The notes under the pieces are model-generated. The model had not been told where the DNA came from. It was given only the letters and a program-made list of their open reading frames with translations, and did no database searches. A program made the translations under genes and the position numbers. Shown in pieces: positions 1 through 7,383 of a DNA stretch of 12,159 bases. The DNA is from Coriobacteriales bacterium (GTDB lineage: Bacteria > Actinomycetota > Coriobacteriia > Coriobacteriales > UBA8131). The stretch's first letter is position 1, and each line of letters starts with the position of its first letter. The stretch covers positions 1 to 12,159 of the forward strand of contig JAIRXA010000097.1 in assembly GCA_031268525.1 (NCBI GenBank). The letters are read 5' to 3'.

Positions 1-993
1 GCGCTTGAAGCCGAGGGCGCCCAGCTCATCGTCTTTGACGATCTCGTCCCTGCCGCTGACGAATTGCTCGCAACGCAGGAAGTAGACGCCCTACTGTGGA
101 TCGCCGATGGCACCCTTACCATCAAGCTCGAGGGAGCGGACCCTTCGCGCTCCGCAGCCGTTCTTACGGCGGTGCAGGGAGCAAGCAGGCAACTCTCTGC
201 CGACGAGCGCGCCCGTTTCTCAGAGGAGATACAGAACCAGCTTACCGTCATTACCGCCAACTACGACGAGCTCAAAGCCTTTCTCGCCGAGCGTGGTATG
301 GTTGTGGAAGAAAGCCCCGTAAACGTCCTCACAAACTTCAGCCCCACGGTCACCGAGCTTCAGGTGAGCTATCTTCACGGCGACGACAGCTGGAGCAATT
401 TTGACTTTTACGGCCCCGTCTTCATCGGCATCTTCATTTTTGTGTTCGTCTTCATCACCTCGGGCATGTCGCTTGTTACCGAGACCACCGGCGGTACGCT
501 GCAACGGCTCCTCGCCACACCCGTCAAATCGTGGCAACTCGTCGCGGGTTACTCGCTCGGTTTCGGTTTCATGTCTCTCATTCAGGCATGCATCGTGCTT
601 GCTGCCTGCATCTGGCTCATTGGTTTTCCCAATAACGGCTCACCTCTCCTTGTCGTCGGCACAACCTTTTCCATGGCACTCGTCTCGCTTACGCTTGGAC
701 TTCTCGTCTCGGCTTTGGCGCGTACGGCCTTTCAGGTCATCCAGCTCATGATCCTGCTCGTTGTGCCTCAGATACTGCTCAGCGGTATCTTCAGCCTCAG
801 TCAGGCGCCCGCGTGGATGCAGGTGCTTTCGGCCTGTTTTCCCATCAGCTATGGTGCCGAGGCGCTTCGCGATATCATGCTGCGCGGTGCGGGCTTTGAG
901 GCGATCTGGCTCAATCTTGCGGTGCTCTGGGGCTTCATCCTCATCTTCTTCGTGCTGGCAAGTTTGAGCTTCAGCCGCCGCCGCTCGGTATGA
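1..993 (+). CDS. ABC-2 type transporter permease, C-terminal part (5' end outside window)
   Basis: The reading frame is open from the first base, so the true start lies upstream; 330 residues are visible. Visible residues 1-137 are hydrophilic and probably form the large extracytoplasmic loop of this class of permease. About five membrane segments follow, near residues 138-158, 179-208, 215-240, 244-264 and 301-324. Right after the first visible one is TETTGGTLQRLLATPV (160-175), matching the (E)R-GTLE-LL-TP motif of ABC-2 family export permeases. Loss of the N-terminal membrane segment and of any ATPase partner to the window edge prevents naming a substrate; drug, polysaccharide or lipid export are all possible. 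It ends 57 bases before murC on the same strand. Family assignment is confident, substrate unknown. Confidence 0.85.
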   Translation, partial: ALEAEGAQLIVFDDLVPAADELLATQEVDALLWIADGTLTIKLEGADPSRSAAVLTAVQGASRQLSADERARFSEEIQNQLTVITANYDELKAFLAERGMVVEESPVNVLTNFSPTVTELQVSYLHGDDSWSNFDFYGPVFIGIFIFVFVFITSGMSLVTETTGGTLQRLLATPVKSWQLVAGYSLGFGFMSLIQACIVLAACIWLIGFPNNGSPLLVVGTTFSMALVSLTLGLLVSALARTAFQVIQLMILLVVPQILLSGIFSLSQAPAWMQVLSACFPISYGAEALRDIMLRGAGFEAIWLNLAVLWGFILIFFVLASLSFSRRRSV

Positions 994-1036
994 GACGGTA
1001 TACGACTCCGCTTCATACCCAAGGTACGTAATGCGG

Positions 1037-1042
1037 TAGAAT
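1037..1042 (+). promoter_or_regulatory. Possible -10 element for murC (leaderless-type start)
   Basis: TAGAAT lies 8 bases before the murC ATG, in a 57-base intergenic gap. No good -35 is seen at 17 bp; TTCATA at 1012-1017 gives a 19-bp spacer. No Shine-Dalgarno sequence precedes the ATG. If this -10 is real, transcription would start almost at the initiation codon, as in leaderless actinobacterial mRNAs. It is weak evidence, read from hexamer similarity only. Confidence 0.25.
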
Positions 1043-1050
1043 AGTCAGTT

Positions 1051-2601
1051 ATGGAAAAGGAAATCAGACGCGTACACTTCATTGGTATCGGTGGATCAGG
1101 GATGAGCGGGATAGCTCTGGTCGCCCATAAGCAGGGCATCCGGGTAACGGGCTCCGACCTCAAGGAATCCCGTTACATGAAAGCTCTGCTGCGGGCAGGA
1201 ATACCTGTGACCGTTGGACACGATGTGGCCAATGTCGGCGATCCGAGCATCGATGTCGTCGTCGTTTCGACCGCTATCCCCGAGCGCAATGCCGAATACC
1301 AAGCCGCTTGTGAGCAGGGATTTTCGATATGGCAGCGCGCACAGATGCTTGCCTATCTGGCGCGTACGCACCGTACGCTGGCGGTTGCGGGAACGCATGG
1401 TAAGACGACGACTTCTTCTATGCTCGCTTCATCGCTTGATCGCCTAAAAGCAAGTCCTACCTTCTTGATCGGCGGCGTTGTGGATGGCTACGACGCGACC
1501 GCGCATGTCGGTCAGGGTCCCTGGCTGGTAGTTGAGGCCGACGAATCGGACGGTTCTTTCACCTGGCTCGATCCGACCCTTGCCATCATCACAAACATCG
1601 AGTGTGACCACATGGATCACTACGGCAGCCTTGAAGAGATCGAGGCGGCCTTTGCGTCCTTCCTCGATCAGCTGCGGCCCGATGGTATCGCGGTCGTCTG
1701 TGCCGACGACCCTCTGCTGCCCGAGCTTGCCCGTGCCTGTGGACGGCGGGTCGTCACCTATGGGCTGAGTGAGGGAGCGGCTGTTCGCTGCATTCCCGAG
1801 CCCTCTGTCTCAAGTCCGCCGATCCAAAGCCCGTCAGCTCAGGACTCTTCAGCTGAGGCTTTGCCGACCCCTTCGACCGAGATTTTTTCGGCCCCAGACT
1901 CTTCGGTTGAGGTTTTGCCGACCTCGGTGGCCCCACCGACCGGGTCCTTGCCAGCTGAGGGGACACGGGGTTTCTCCGTCGTCTTTCCCGACGGCGAGCG
2001 CCTTTCCCTTGCCCTGCCCGCTTCGCCCGGAGTCCATAACATGCTCAACGCAAGCGCGGTCATGGCCGCCCTCGACGCTCTCGGGTTTGAGCGCGAGGCC
2101 GCGGCGTCAGCCGTCAGTGCCTTCAGTGGCGTGCGCCGACGCTTTGACGTGATTGGCAAAGAGGCGGGCGTGACGGTTGTAGACGATTATGGACACCATC
2201 CCACAGAGGTGGCCGCGACACTCAAGGCCGCCAGTGAGCTTGGGTATCGCAGAGTGCACGTGCTCTTTCAGCCGCATCGCTATACGCGCACCGAGGCGCT
2301 TTTTGATCAGTTTGCATGCGCCTTCGATTATGCCGACACCGTACATCTGTTGGAGGTCTATTCGGCGGGCGAGGCACCGATCCCCGGCATCAACAGTGAG
2401 GCTCTGTGCGAGGCGATCCGTGCGCATGACCCGTCGGGCGTCGTCTGTCTTGTGCGTCATCGGCCTGAGGCCCCCGAGCACATGGCAGGTGTTGCCAGGC
2501 CAGGTGACCTCATCATCACGATGGGTGCGGGCGACATCACCCTGATCGCTCCACATATCCTCATGGCTCTGAAACAGGAGCGCCTGGAGCTGCCCGTATG
2601 A
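1051..2601 (+). CDS. murC: UDP-N-acetylmuramate--L-alanine ligase MurC, with an internal Ser/Pro-rich insertion
   Basis: Cytoplasmic ATP-dependent ligase that joins L-alanine to UDP-MurNAc, the first amino-acid addition of peptidoglycan synthesis. The 516-residue protein shows the three Mur-ligase domains. There is an N-terminal nucleotide-fold motif GIGGSGMSGIA (residues 12-22), an ATP-binding loop GTHGKTTTSSM (114-124), VEADESDGSF (161-170) and TNIECDHMDHYG (181-192) in the central domain, and HNMLNASA (329-336), RRRFD (362-366), DDYGHHPTE (378-386) and FQPHRYTRT (407-415) in the C-terminal part. It is longer than the usual 450-490 residues because residues about 249-305, just before the C-terminal segment, form a low-complexity Ser/Pro/Glu insertion with an internal repeat. 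No clear ribosome site precedes the ATG. Its stop TGA overlaps an ATG (ATGA) of a 12-codon frame leading into murB. All key motifs are intact, so it is probably active. Confidence 0.97.
   Translation: MEKEIRRVHFIGIGGSGMSGIALVAHKQGIRVTGSDLKESRYMKALLRAGIPVTVGHDVANVGDPSIDVVVVSTAIPERNAEYQAACEQGFSIWQRAQMLAYLARTHRTLAVAGTHGKTTTSSMLASSLDRLKASPTFLIGGVVDGYDATAHVGQGPWLVVEADESDGSFTWLDPTLAIITNIECDHMDHYGSLEEIEAAFASFLDQLRPDGIAVVCADDPLLPELARACGRRVVTYGLSEGAAVRCIPEPSVSSPPIQSPSAQDSSAEALPTPSTEIFSAPDSSVEVLPTSVAPPTGSLPAEGTRGFSVVFPDGERLSLALPASPGVHNMLNASAVMAALDALGFEREAAASAVSAFSGVRRRFDVIGKEAGVTVVDDYGHHPTEVAATLKAASELGYRRVHVLFQPHRYTRTEALFDQFACAFDYADTVHLLEVYSAGEAPIPGINSEALCEAIRAHDPSGVVCLVRHRPEAPEHMAGVARPGDLIITMGAGDITLIAPHILMALKQERLELPV
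1843..1923 (+). repeat. 54-bp-period direct repeat inside murC
   Basis: Bases 1843-1869 and 1897-1923 match at 24 of 27 positions, offset by exactly 54 bases (18 codons), so the reading frame is kept. They encode DSSAEALPT and DSSVEVLPT. The repeat forms the core of the MurC low-complexity insertion and suggests in-frame expansion by duplication. Confidence 0.8.
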
Positions 2602-2636
2602 GTGCGGCAAAGATCTGCCAGGGACTGCTCTCGTGA
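2598..2636 (+). CDS. Possible 12-codon minicistron between murC and murB
   Basis: ATG at 2598 overlaps the murC stop as ATGA and opens a frame for MSAAKICQGLLS. Its TGA (2634-2636) overlaps the GTG start of murB as GTGA. GGAG at 2586-2589 sits 8 bases before the ATG. The arrangement could pass terminating ribosomes from murC through a short peptide to murB. It may equally be chance, since murB has its own AGGGA at 2620-2624. Nothing indicates a functional peptide. Confidence 0.25.
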   Translation: MSAAKICQGLLS

Positions 2637-3556
2637 GTGCCTTTGATGCCTATTGCGAGCTTGAGGGCTCGCTTTCCGGTACGATTCGCTACAACGAGCC
2701 GATGAGTAGGCATACGAGTTTTCGTATCGGTGGGCCCGCCCGCCTGCTTATCGAGTGCGCAACACTGGCCGACCTCAGTTGCGTACTCGAAACCATCACA
2801 CGACATACCTTGCCTTGGATCATCATCGGCAAGGGATCAAACCTCTTGGTGGCAGACAGAGGTTTTCCCGGTGCAGTGCTCACCCTGGGTCGCGAGTTCA
2901 AGAACTATCATCTGCCTGACGCCGCATCGGGGCAGCAGCAGCTTGTCTCCGGTGCTGGCGTTGTGCTGGCCACCCTTGTTCAGGACGCTTTCAAGAATGG
3001 TTATCAGGGTTTGGAGTTTGCTGTTGGTATCCCGGGAACCCTCGGTGGCGCGCTGTTTATGAACGCTGGCAGTGCCAGTGACTGGATCGGCTCTCTGGTC
3101 GAAACCCTGACGGTTCTGCGCCCCGGCGTCGGATTGCTTCCTCTGCATCCCTCTGATCTGCCCTGGGCCTATCGCCACAGCGGCATTGTGCGGGGGGATA
3201 TCATCGTCGAGGCTGGTCTGCGCATTGAGCAGGGGCATCTGGGGCAGATACGCGCCAAGATGGAAGCGGCGGCGAAGCGACGCAAGAAAACCCAACCCCT
3301 GACGACACCGAATGCCGGGAGCATCTTCCGCAACCCGCCGGGCGCGTCGGCAGGTAGACTGATAGAATCCTGTGGGCTCAAGGGCTATCGTCAGGGGGGC
3401 GCGGCAGTCTCTGAAGTGCACGCGAACTTCATCATCAATAACGGTGGTGCAACGGCTTCGGATGTCGTCGCCCTTATCATGTATATCCAAAAACGGGTGG
3501 AAGAGGAACATGGCATCGAGCTTCAACCAGAGATCAGATTCGTCGGATTCGAGTAA
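2633..3556 (+). CDS. murB: UDP-N-acetylenolpyruvoylglucosamine reductase MurB
   Basis: FAD-dependent cytoplasmic enzyme that reduces UDP-GlcNAc-enolpyruvate to UDP-MurNAc with NADPH, supplying the MurC substrate. At 307 residues it is family-typical. Visible motifs are RHTSFRIGGPA (26-36), GKGSNLL (66-72) and GIPGTLGGA (132-140) of the FAD-binding domain, YRHS (180-183), NAGSIFRNP (227-235) whose Ser230 fits the catalytic proton donor, and LQPEIRFVG (297-305) whose Glu300 fits the conserved catalytic Glu. The sequence looks like a type II MurB. The start is taken as GTG 2633, preceded by AGGGA at 2620-2624 with 8 bases of spacing; the frame is open upstream but offers no better start. The 3' end overlaps ftsQ by 47 bases, indicating one operon with murC and ftsQ. 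Confidence 0.96.
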   Translation: MSAFDAYCELEGSLSGTIRYNEPMSRHTSFRIGGPARLLIECATLADLSCVLETITRHTLPWIIIGKGSNLLVADRGFPGAVLTLGREFKNYHLPDAASGQQQLVSGAGVVLATLVQDAFKNGYQGLEFAVGIPGTLGGALFMNAGSASDWIGSLVETLTVLRPGVGLLPLHPSDLPWAYRHSGIVRGDIIVEAGLRIEQGHLGQIRAKMEAAAKRRKKTQPLTTPNAGSIFRNPPGASAGRLIESCGLKGYRQGGAAVSEVHANFIINNGGATASDVVALIMYIQKRVEEEHGIELQPEIRFVGFE

Positions 3557-5132
3557 GGGGAAGGCTCGCCGTACCCCTGCTCGCAAGAGCGCTCCCAGTC
3601 GTAAGGGCGCCCCTACGCGCAGGAGTACGCCCCGCTCCCCGTCCACGAATAACAGCTGGGCGACGGATTACTCCCCAGCCTCCACGCGTCCAGCCTCTGC
3701 GCGTCCAGCCTCCACGCGCTCGACTCCTGTGCGCCCAGCATCATCCGGTCCTGCGGCCAGTCGCGTCTCCGACCCCAAACTCAGGCCCGCATCTACCAAA
3801 CCAGCTCGTCATACGGTCGATTACCACCAGAGCGCGACCGAGGACTTCGCACAACGTTCGATGGCCGGCGATCGTCGTGCTGATACGGCACACACGCATC
3901 CGGTGCGTACCGAACGAGTTCTCACCCCTGCGACCAGCCGTTCCGATCGGAGTTCTCGTGGCGACCGGCGACCCTCGATGGGCAATGCTCGACAGGCATC
4001 GGATCGCAGGACCTCATCGGCTCCGACGGTGCGTGACTATCGCACGCGGCAGATGGCGGCCTCACGCGGTAGAGCACGCCGTGGCAGCGGGCTTTTCGGG
4101 AAACTGATCGGTGTCTTGGTCGGGTTGATCGTTTTGGCACTTATCGGGATAGCAGTGTTCTTCTCACCGCTGTTCATGATCGAATCCATTCAGGTAGAGG
4201 GAGCCTCCCGTCTGACCGATGAACGCGTCACCGAGCTTGCGGCCGTCCCCGAGGGCACCACCTTGCTGCGTGTTGATCTCGATAGTATTCGTGCTCGTCT
4301 TGAGACTGATCCCTGGGTCGAAGCCGTTGAGGTCAGACGAGCCTTTCCTTCGACCGTCGTTCTGCGGATCACCGAGCGCACGATAGCCGCGCTGGTTGAG
4401 ATACCCCCCGAGGTCTCGACCGCGACAGCCTCAAGCTGGTTGATATCCACCGACGGCATCTGGCTCGGTAAGTTGGATAACGAGGCGTATCAGGCGCAGC
4501 TTGAAGCTCAGGGCGAGGATATCTATGTCGAGGCCGAAGCCAACGCTGGCACACAAGCCGACGAGGGCACCGAAGCCGTCGAGGGCACCGAAGCGGGGGA
4601 AGGGGAGGACGCGCAGAACGAGGCTGCGGCGCAGGACGAAGCTGCCACAGATGATGGTGCCGCAGCTCAAACCGAAGAGGGTTCGGGCGGGGCCGAAGAG
4701 GGCTCTGGCGGGGCTGATGGTGAGCAGGGTTCGGTGGAGTCGCAGACGTCTTCTTCTCCGGCGCCCTCGCTTTCCAAAGACGCCTTCATCACTCTTGCGG
4801 ATGTTCAGCATCTACCCATTATCAAGAAGGTGGCGTATACCGTCATACCCGAGCTTGGCAAACACGCTGATGACGAGGGCATAGACAACGCTCTGGCCAT
4901 CATCAATGGCTTTTCCGAAGGGATGCTCGCCCTGGTGCAGTCGATTGACGCGCCCGACAGGGCCAAGACGATGCTGACCCTGACCAATCATGTTATCGTG
5001 GCCTTTGGCGTTGCCGAGGACCTTGAAGCCAAGGAAACCGCCATTCGAACCCTGCTTGTCGAGCATGAGGGTTCTCTGACCTACATCAATGTGCGCGTTG
5101 CCGACCGTCCCTCCATCCGCGCCGCTGAGTAG
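3510..5132 (+). CDS. ftsQ: FtsQ/DivIB-family cell division protein with long basic tail and acidic insertion
   Basis: Bitopic divisome protein expected to link early and late division proteins through its extracytoplasmic domain. The ATG at 3510 lies inside the murB end, preceded by GGAAGAGG (3499-3506), and gives 540 residues, far longer than the usual 220-350. Residues 1-197 are a Ser/Arg/Pro-rich, probably disordered cytoplasmic tail with PAS(T/A)R repeats. A membrane segment follows at about 199-219, then a POTRA domain (about 222-292; FMIESIQVEGASRLTDERV, DPWVEAVEVRRAFPSTVVLRITER) and a FtsQ-type region starting WLISTDGIWL (310-319). Residues 322-422 contain 27 Asp/Glu and no Lys or Arg, an acidic low-complexity insertion that splits the domain; conserved-looking sequence resumes at about 423 and runs to the end. 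Downstream, ftsZ is absent and the next gene is convergent. The assignment rests on the membrane segment, POTRA and murB linkage. Confidence 0.9.
   Translation: MASSFNQRSDSSDSSKGKARRTPARKSAPSRKGAPTRRSTPRSPSTNNSWATDYSPASTRPASARPASTRSTPVRPASSGPAASRVSDPKLRPASTKPARHTVDYHQSATEDFAQRSMAGDRRADTAHTHPVRTERVLTPATSRSDRSSRGDRRPSMGNARQASDRRTSSAPTVRDYRTRQMAASRGRARRGSGLFGKLIGVLVGLIVLALIGIAVFFSPLFMIESIQVEGASRLTDERVTELAAVPEGTTLLRVDLDSIRARLETDPWVEAVEVRRAFPSTVVLRITERTIAALVEIPPEVSTATASSWLISTDGIWLGKLDNEAYQAQLEAQGEDIYVEAEANAGTQADEGTEAVEGTEAGEGEDAQNEAAAQDEAATDDGAAAQTEEGSGGAEEGSGGADGEQGSVESQTSSSPAPSLSKDAFITLADVQHLPIIKKVAYTVIPELGKHADDEGIDNALAIINGFSEGMLALVQSIDAPDRAKTMLTLTNHVIVAFGVAEDLEAKETAIRTLLVEHEGSLTYINVRVADRPSIRAAE
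3675..3719 (+). repeat. Three tandem 15-bp units in ftsQ (PAS[T/A]R)
   Basis: Units 3675-3689, 3690-3704 and 3705-3719 differ by only a few bases and encode PASTR, PASAR and PASTR. They lie in the disordered cytoplasmic tail of FtsQ, and the in-frame period implies slippage or duplication under coding constraint. Confidence 0.8.
4562..4594 (+). repeat. 18-bp-period repeat in the acidic ftsQ insertion
   Basis: CGAGGGCACCGAAGC occurs at 4562-4576 and again at 4580-4594, an 18-base offset (six codons), encoding EGTEA twice. It is part of the Lys/Arg-free stretch of FtsQ. Confidence 0.75.
4672..4714 (+). repeat. 21-bp-period repeat in the acidic ftsQ insertion
   Basis: Bases 4672-4693 and 4693-4714 are near-identical copies offset by 21 bases (seven codons). 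They encode EEGSGGA twice within the acidic insertion of FtsQ. Confidence 0.75.
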
Positions 5133-5266
5133 TCGTTTCATACGGATACATCGCCTCTCGACATGCCAGGGGAAGCACTGATATTCGTTTTTGTATCCCT
5201 CATTGGTATACGCCCTCGGGGTAGCGAGCCCTGTTGTTGACGATCTGCGATGGCGAGGGGGGCATG
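5133..5266. other. Convergent intergenic gap between ftsQ and nrfD-like gene
   Basis: The 134 bases between two converging stop codons would be expected to hold terminators, but I see no strong GC hairpin followed by a T-run on either strand. An 8-bp inverted repeat, GACATGCC (5160-5167) and GGCATGTC (5261-5268), has about 93 bases between its arms. GGATAC (5142-5147) with GTATCC (5195-5200) is another distant pair. Neither is convincing as an intrinsic terminator. Confidence 0.4.
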
Positions 5267-6598
5267 TCAGGTATCTCGTTTTGGATTGTAGGCCGTATTG
5301 GCATAAAGCAAGATAAACAGCGTGAGCCCCAGTGGAAGCAACACGACACAATACTCAACAGAGGTAGGTAGATAGTGCCAAAAACTGGTAAAAACACTAC
5401 CATCAGGCTGGATCTCACCAATTGCAATGGGTACCGTCCACGCATCTTGTGCGGCGGCTGGAACGTTCAGGCTCAGTGGAAACATATTAAACCCCGGGTA
5501 GAGCAGCATCATTCTATGGACAAAGGCACCCACGATTACCAGAATGCTGCCAATAAACAGTCCTGCTCTCTTCTGGACGATGCGCTTGTTGAAGAACATC
5601 ATCAGGGCAATCAGCGGCAGCACCAGTTCACTTGAATAAAATGGGCCGTATTCCACAAAGAGCAGATGCATCAGTTCTGTTGTCTCGGCAGAACCGGTCC
5701 AAATGTTCATCAACAATTCGATGGCCGTAAAGAAGAAATGAACCGTCAGAGCTCCAGCTACCATTCTGGCCATCAGGGCAAAGGCAAGACGATGATCTTC
5801 AAGGCGCTGTTTTCCGCTGGCCACCATGCAGACCATCAGCACCAAAGCGCTGCCTGAAGCCACTGCCATGGCAATGAAATCTGGCGGCAGGATTGCTGTG
5901 TGCCACCATTCACGGGCAGCTTGCGTGGCAAATATCAGGGCGGTAACCGTATGAATCAACACTGCAAACGGGAGACCGACCAAGGCTACACGGCGGGACC
6001 ATGTGGCGGAAAAATCGACGGTTTTCTGTTCTGACCAGACCTGAATGACTGCTGATCCAAAAATCCCTCTGCGCTTCCAGCTGGGTAACATCTGAAAAAT
6101 CACGCTGAGAGCGGTTATGATCAAATATCCGGTGATAACACAGATGTCCCAGACCAGAGGGGAGCGAAAATTAGCTGAGGTCAGAATGTTCACAATATGA
6201 TTGATCGAGCCCAAATCCAAGATAATCATGAGTCCTGCGCCCAAAATACAGGCGAAAGCGCTGAGTGAGGCAATGCGTGCAAATGGCTTGAGCACATCAA
6301 GTTTAAACAGATAGATGGAAGACGAAACGATCATACCTCCTGCGGCTGCACCCACCATAAAGGCAAATATCGCTATGTAGAGGCCCCAGGTAAAGGAGTT
6401 CCGCATTCCTGTTACCGCTAAACCATGGTCGAGTTGATACATCCAGGCTATGAAACCAATGGCGCACATTGCCAGCGACAGTGCCAGCAAGGCACGTTTT
6501 GCAGGTGTGAGAGTCCTTAAGCCCAGCTTGCTCAGAATCTTCCCTTGACTGCTTACCTGCTGAGCTCCTTTAACGTGAGAGGTAGTTCGCCTGCTCAT
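5267..6598 (-). CDS. NrfD/PsrC-family membrane subunit of the molybdoenzyme
   Basis: Integral membrane subunit expected to exchange electrons with the (mena)quinone pool and anchor the exported catalytic and iron-sulfur subunits. The 443-residue protein has about ten hydrophobic segments, near residues 35-54, 70-96, 106-130, 147-170, 202-224, 239-260, 273-299, 318-336, 345-365 and 409-433. NrfD-like features are the LDLG turn (127-130) followed by NFRSPLVWD (143-151), and polar residues inside membrane segments such as His216 and Glu294. No haem-ligand pattern or Cys motif is evident. The ATG lies only 2 bases after the stop of the iron-sulfur gene, with AGGAAGG 7 bases upstream, so the two are probably translated from one mRNA. 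It is the last gene of the operon. Alternative names within the family (PsrC, TtrC, DmsC-like, SrdC) cannot be separated by eye. Confidence 0.9.
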   Translation of the reverse strand: MSRRTTSHVKGAQQVSSQGKILSKLGLRTLTPAKRALLALSLAMCAIGFIAWMYQLDHGLAVTGMRNSFTWGLYIAIFAFMVGAAAGGMIVSSSIYLFKLDVLKPFARIASLSAFACILGAGLMIILDLGSINHIVNILTSANFRSPLVWDICVITGYLIITALSVIFQMLPSWKRRGIFGSAVIQVWSEQKTVDFSATWSRRVALVGLPFAVLIHTVTALIFATQAAREWWHTAILPPDFIAMAVASGSALVLMVCMVASGKQRLEDHRLAFALMARMVAGALTVHFFFTAIELLMNIWTGSAETTELMHLLFVEYGPFYSSELVLPLIALMMFFNKRIVQKRAGLFIGSILVIVGAFVHRMMLLYPGFNMFPLSLNVPAAAQDAWTVPIAIGEIQPDGSVFTSFWHYLPTSVEYCVVLLPLGLTLFILLYANTAYNPKRDT

Positions 6599-6600
6599 GG

Positions 6601-7383
6601 TCAGGCCTTCCTGTTGGAGGGGGGCAGGTAGTAGACCTTGGGTTCGGTACCATAGTCTTCGCGAAGCCGCACGGTGCTACACGATGCAAGCATCCTGGAA
6701 ACCTCAGATGTTGGATCGCTTAAATCACCGAAGCTTCGTGCCTTTGCCGGGCAGGCTCTCACACAGGCTGGTAGTTCTCCATTTTGAGTATACTGTGCGC
6801 AGAAGGTGCACTTCTCAACCACACCACGTGGACGGTTCTGGGTATAGACAAGATGGTGAGCGGCGCCTTCAAATTGAGGATTGGGATACCCCAGTAAACA
6901 GGCTGCCTCAACAACTTGAGTGCGTGCGAAAGACCAGCGATCCACACCTCCCAACTCTGCCTCATTCGTAGCCAGACCGGCATCCAGAGCTACGGCAGTC
7001 TCATGAGCTGCCTCAGCCTTGGTCTCCCGGGGATCGCGCCAGTTGAACTGCCGCACGCCATAGGGGCATGCCGCCATACAATACCTGCACCCTATGCATT
7101 TTTCGTAATCCACCAGCACGGTGCCGTTTTGATCGTAATAGCTTGCCTGTGTGGGGCAGACTTTCTCACAGGCTGCGTCGCTGCACATCTGACAGGAAAC
7201 GGGCAAAAACTCCATCTGTAGATTATCGTTTTCGCCCACAGCGGTCTGGTGCTCATCGGTTCCCTGGGTAAACACTCGGTTCCACCATACTCCAGGTGCC
7301 AGTGAATTATGCATCTTGCAAACCACGGCACACGTCTGACAACCAATGCACCGGTCGAGGTCAATGACCATTCCGTTTTTCAT
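6601..7383 (-). CDS. Four-cluster [4Fe-4S] electron-transfer subunit (DmsB/PsrB/NrfC type)
   Basis: Carries electrons between the membrane subunit and the molybdenum site. With ATG at 7383 it is 260 residues; this start overlaps the upstream catalytic gene as ATGA and has GGGAG 7 bases before it. A longer frame starting at 7419 would add 12 residues inside the upstream gene and is less likely. Sixteen Cys form four canonical clusters: C12/C15/C18/C22, C64/C67/C72/C76, C96/C99/C102/C106 and C192/C195/C207/C211. The closing FGDLSDPTSEVSRML (218-232) is typical of PsrB/PhsB/DmsB-like proteins. No Trp replaces a Cys, unlike the [3Fe-4S] site of NarH-type partners. It has no signal peptide, so it is presumably exported by hitch-hiking with the Tat-bearing catalytic subunit. 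Confidence 0.93.
   Translation of the reverse strand: MKNGMVIDLDRCIGCQTCAVVCKMHNSLAPGVWWNRVFTQGTDEHQTAVGENDNLQMEFLPVSCQMCSDAACEKVCPTQASYYDQNGTVLVDYEKCIGCRYCMAACPYGVRQFNWRDPRETKAEAAHETAVALDAGLATNEAELGGVDRWSFARTQVVEAACLLGYPNPQFEGAAHHLVYTQNRPRGVVEKCTFCAQYTQNGELPACVRACPAKARSFGDLSDPTSEVSRMLASCSTVRLREDYGTEPKVYYLPPSNRKA

Noticed and set aside
986..1019. GGTATGA/TCATACC inverted repeat as a terminator after the permease gene
   Set aside because: The 7-bp stem is A+T-rich, the loop is about 20 bases and there is no following T-run; the left arm is inside the coding sequence.
3372..3509. 46-codon upstream extension of the ftsQ frame inside murB
   Set aside because: It would overlap murB by 185 bases and has no ribosome site; the ATG at 3510 has GGAAGAGG just upstream.
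2837..3646. Long minus-strand open frame of 269 codons opposite murB
   Set aside because: It lies antisense to a clear murB and start of ftsQ, and its translation shows no recognisable domain; a shadow frame of G+C-rich coding DNA.
5160..5268. GACATGCC/GGCATGTC inverted repeat as a mobile-element end or terminator
   Set aside because: Only 8 bp, with one arm covering the stop region of the NrfD-like gene; no target duplication, transposase or T-run.
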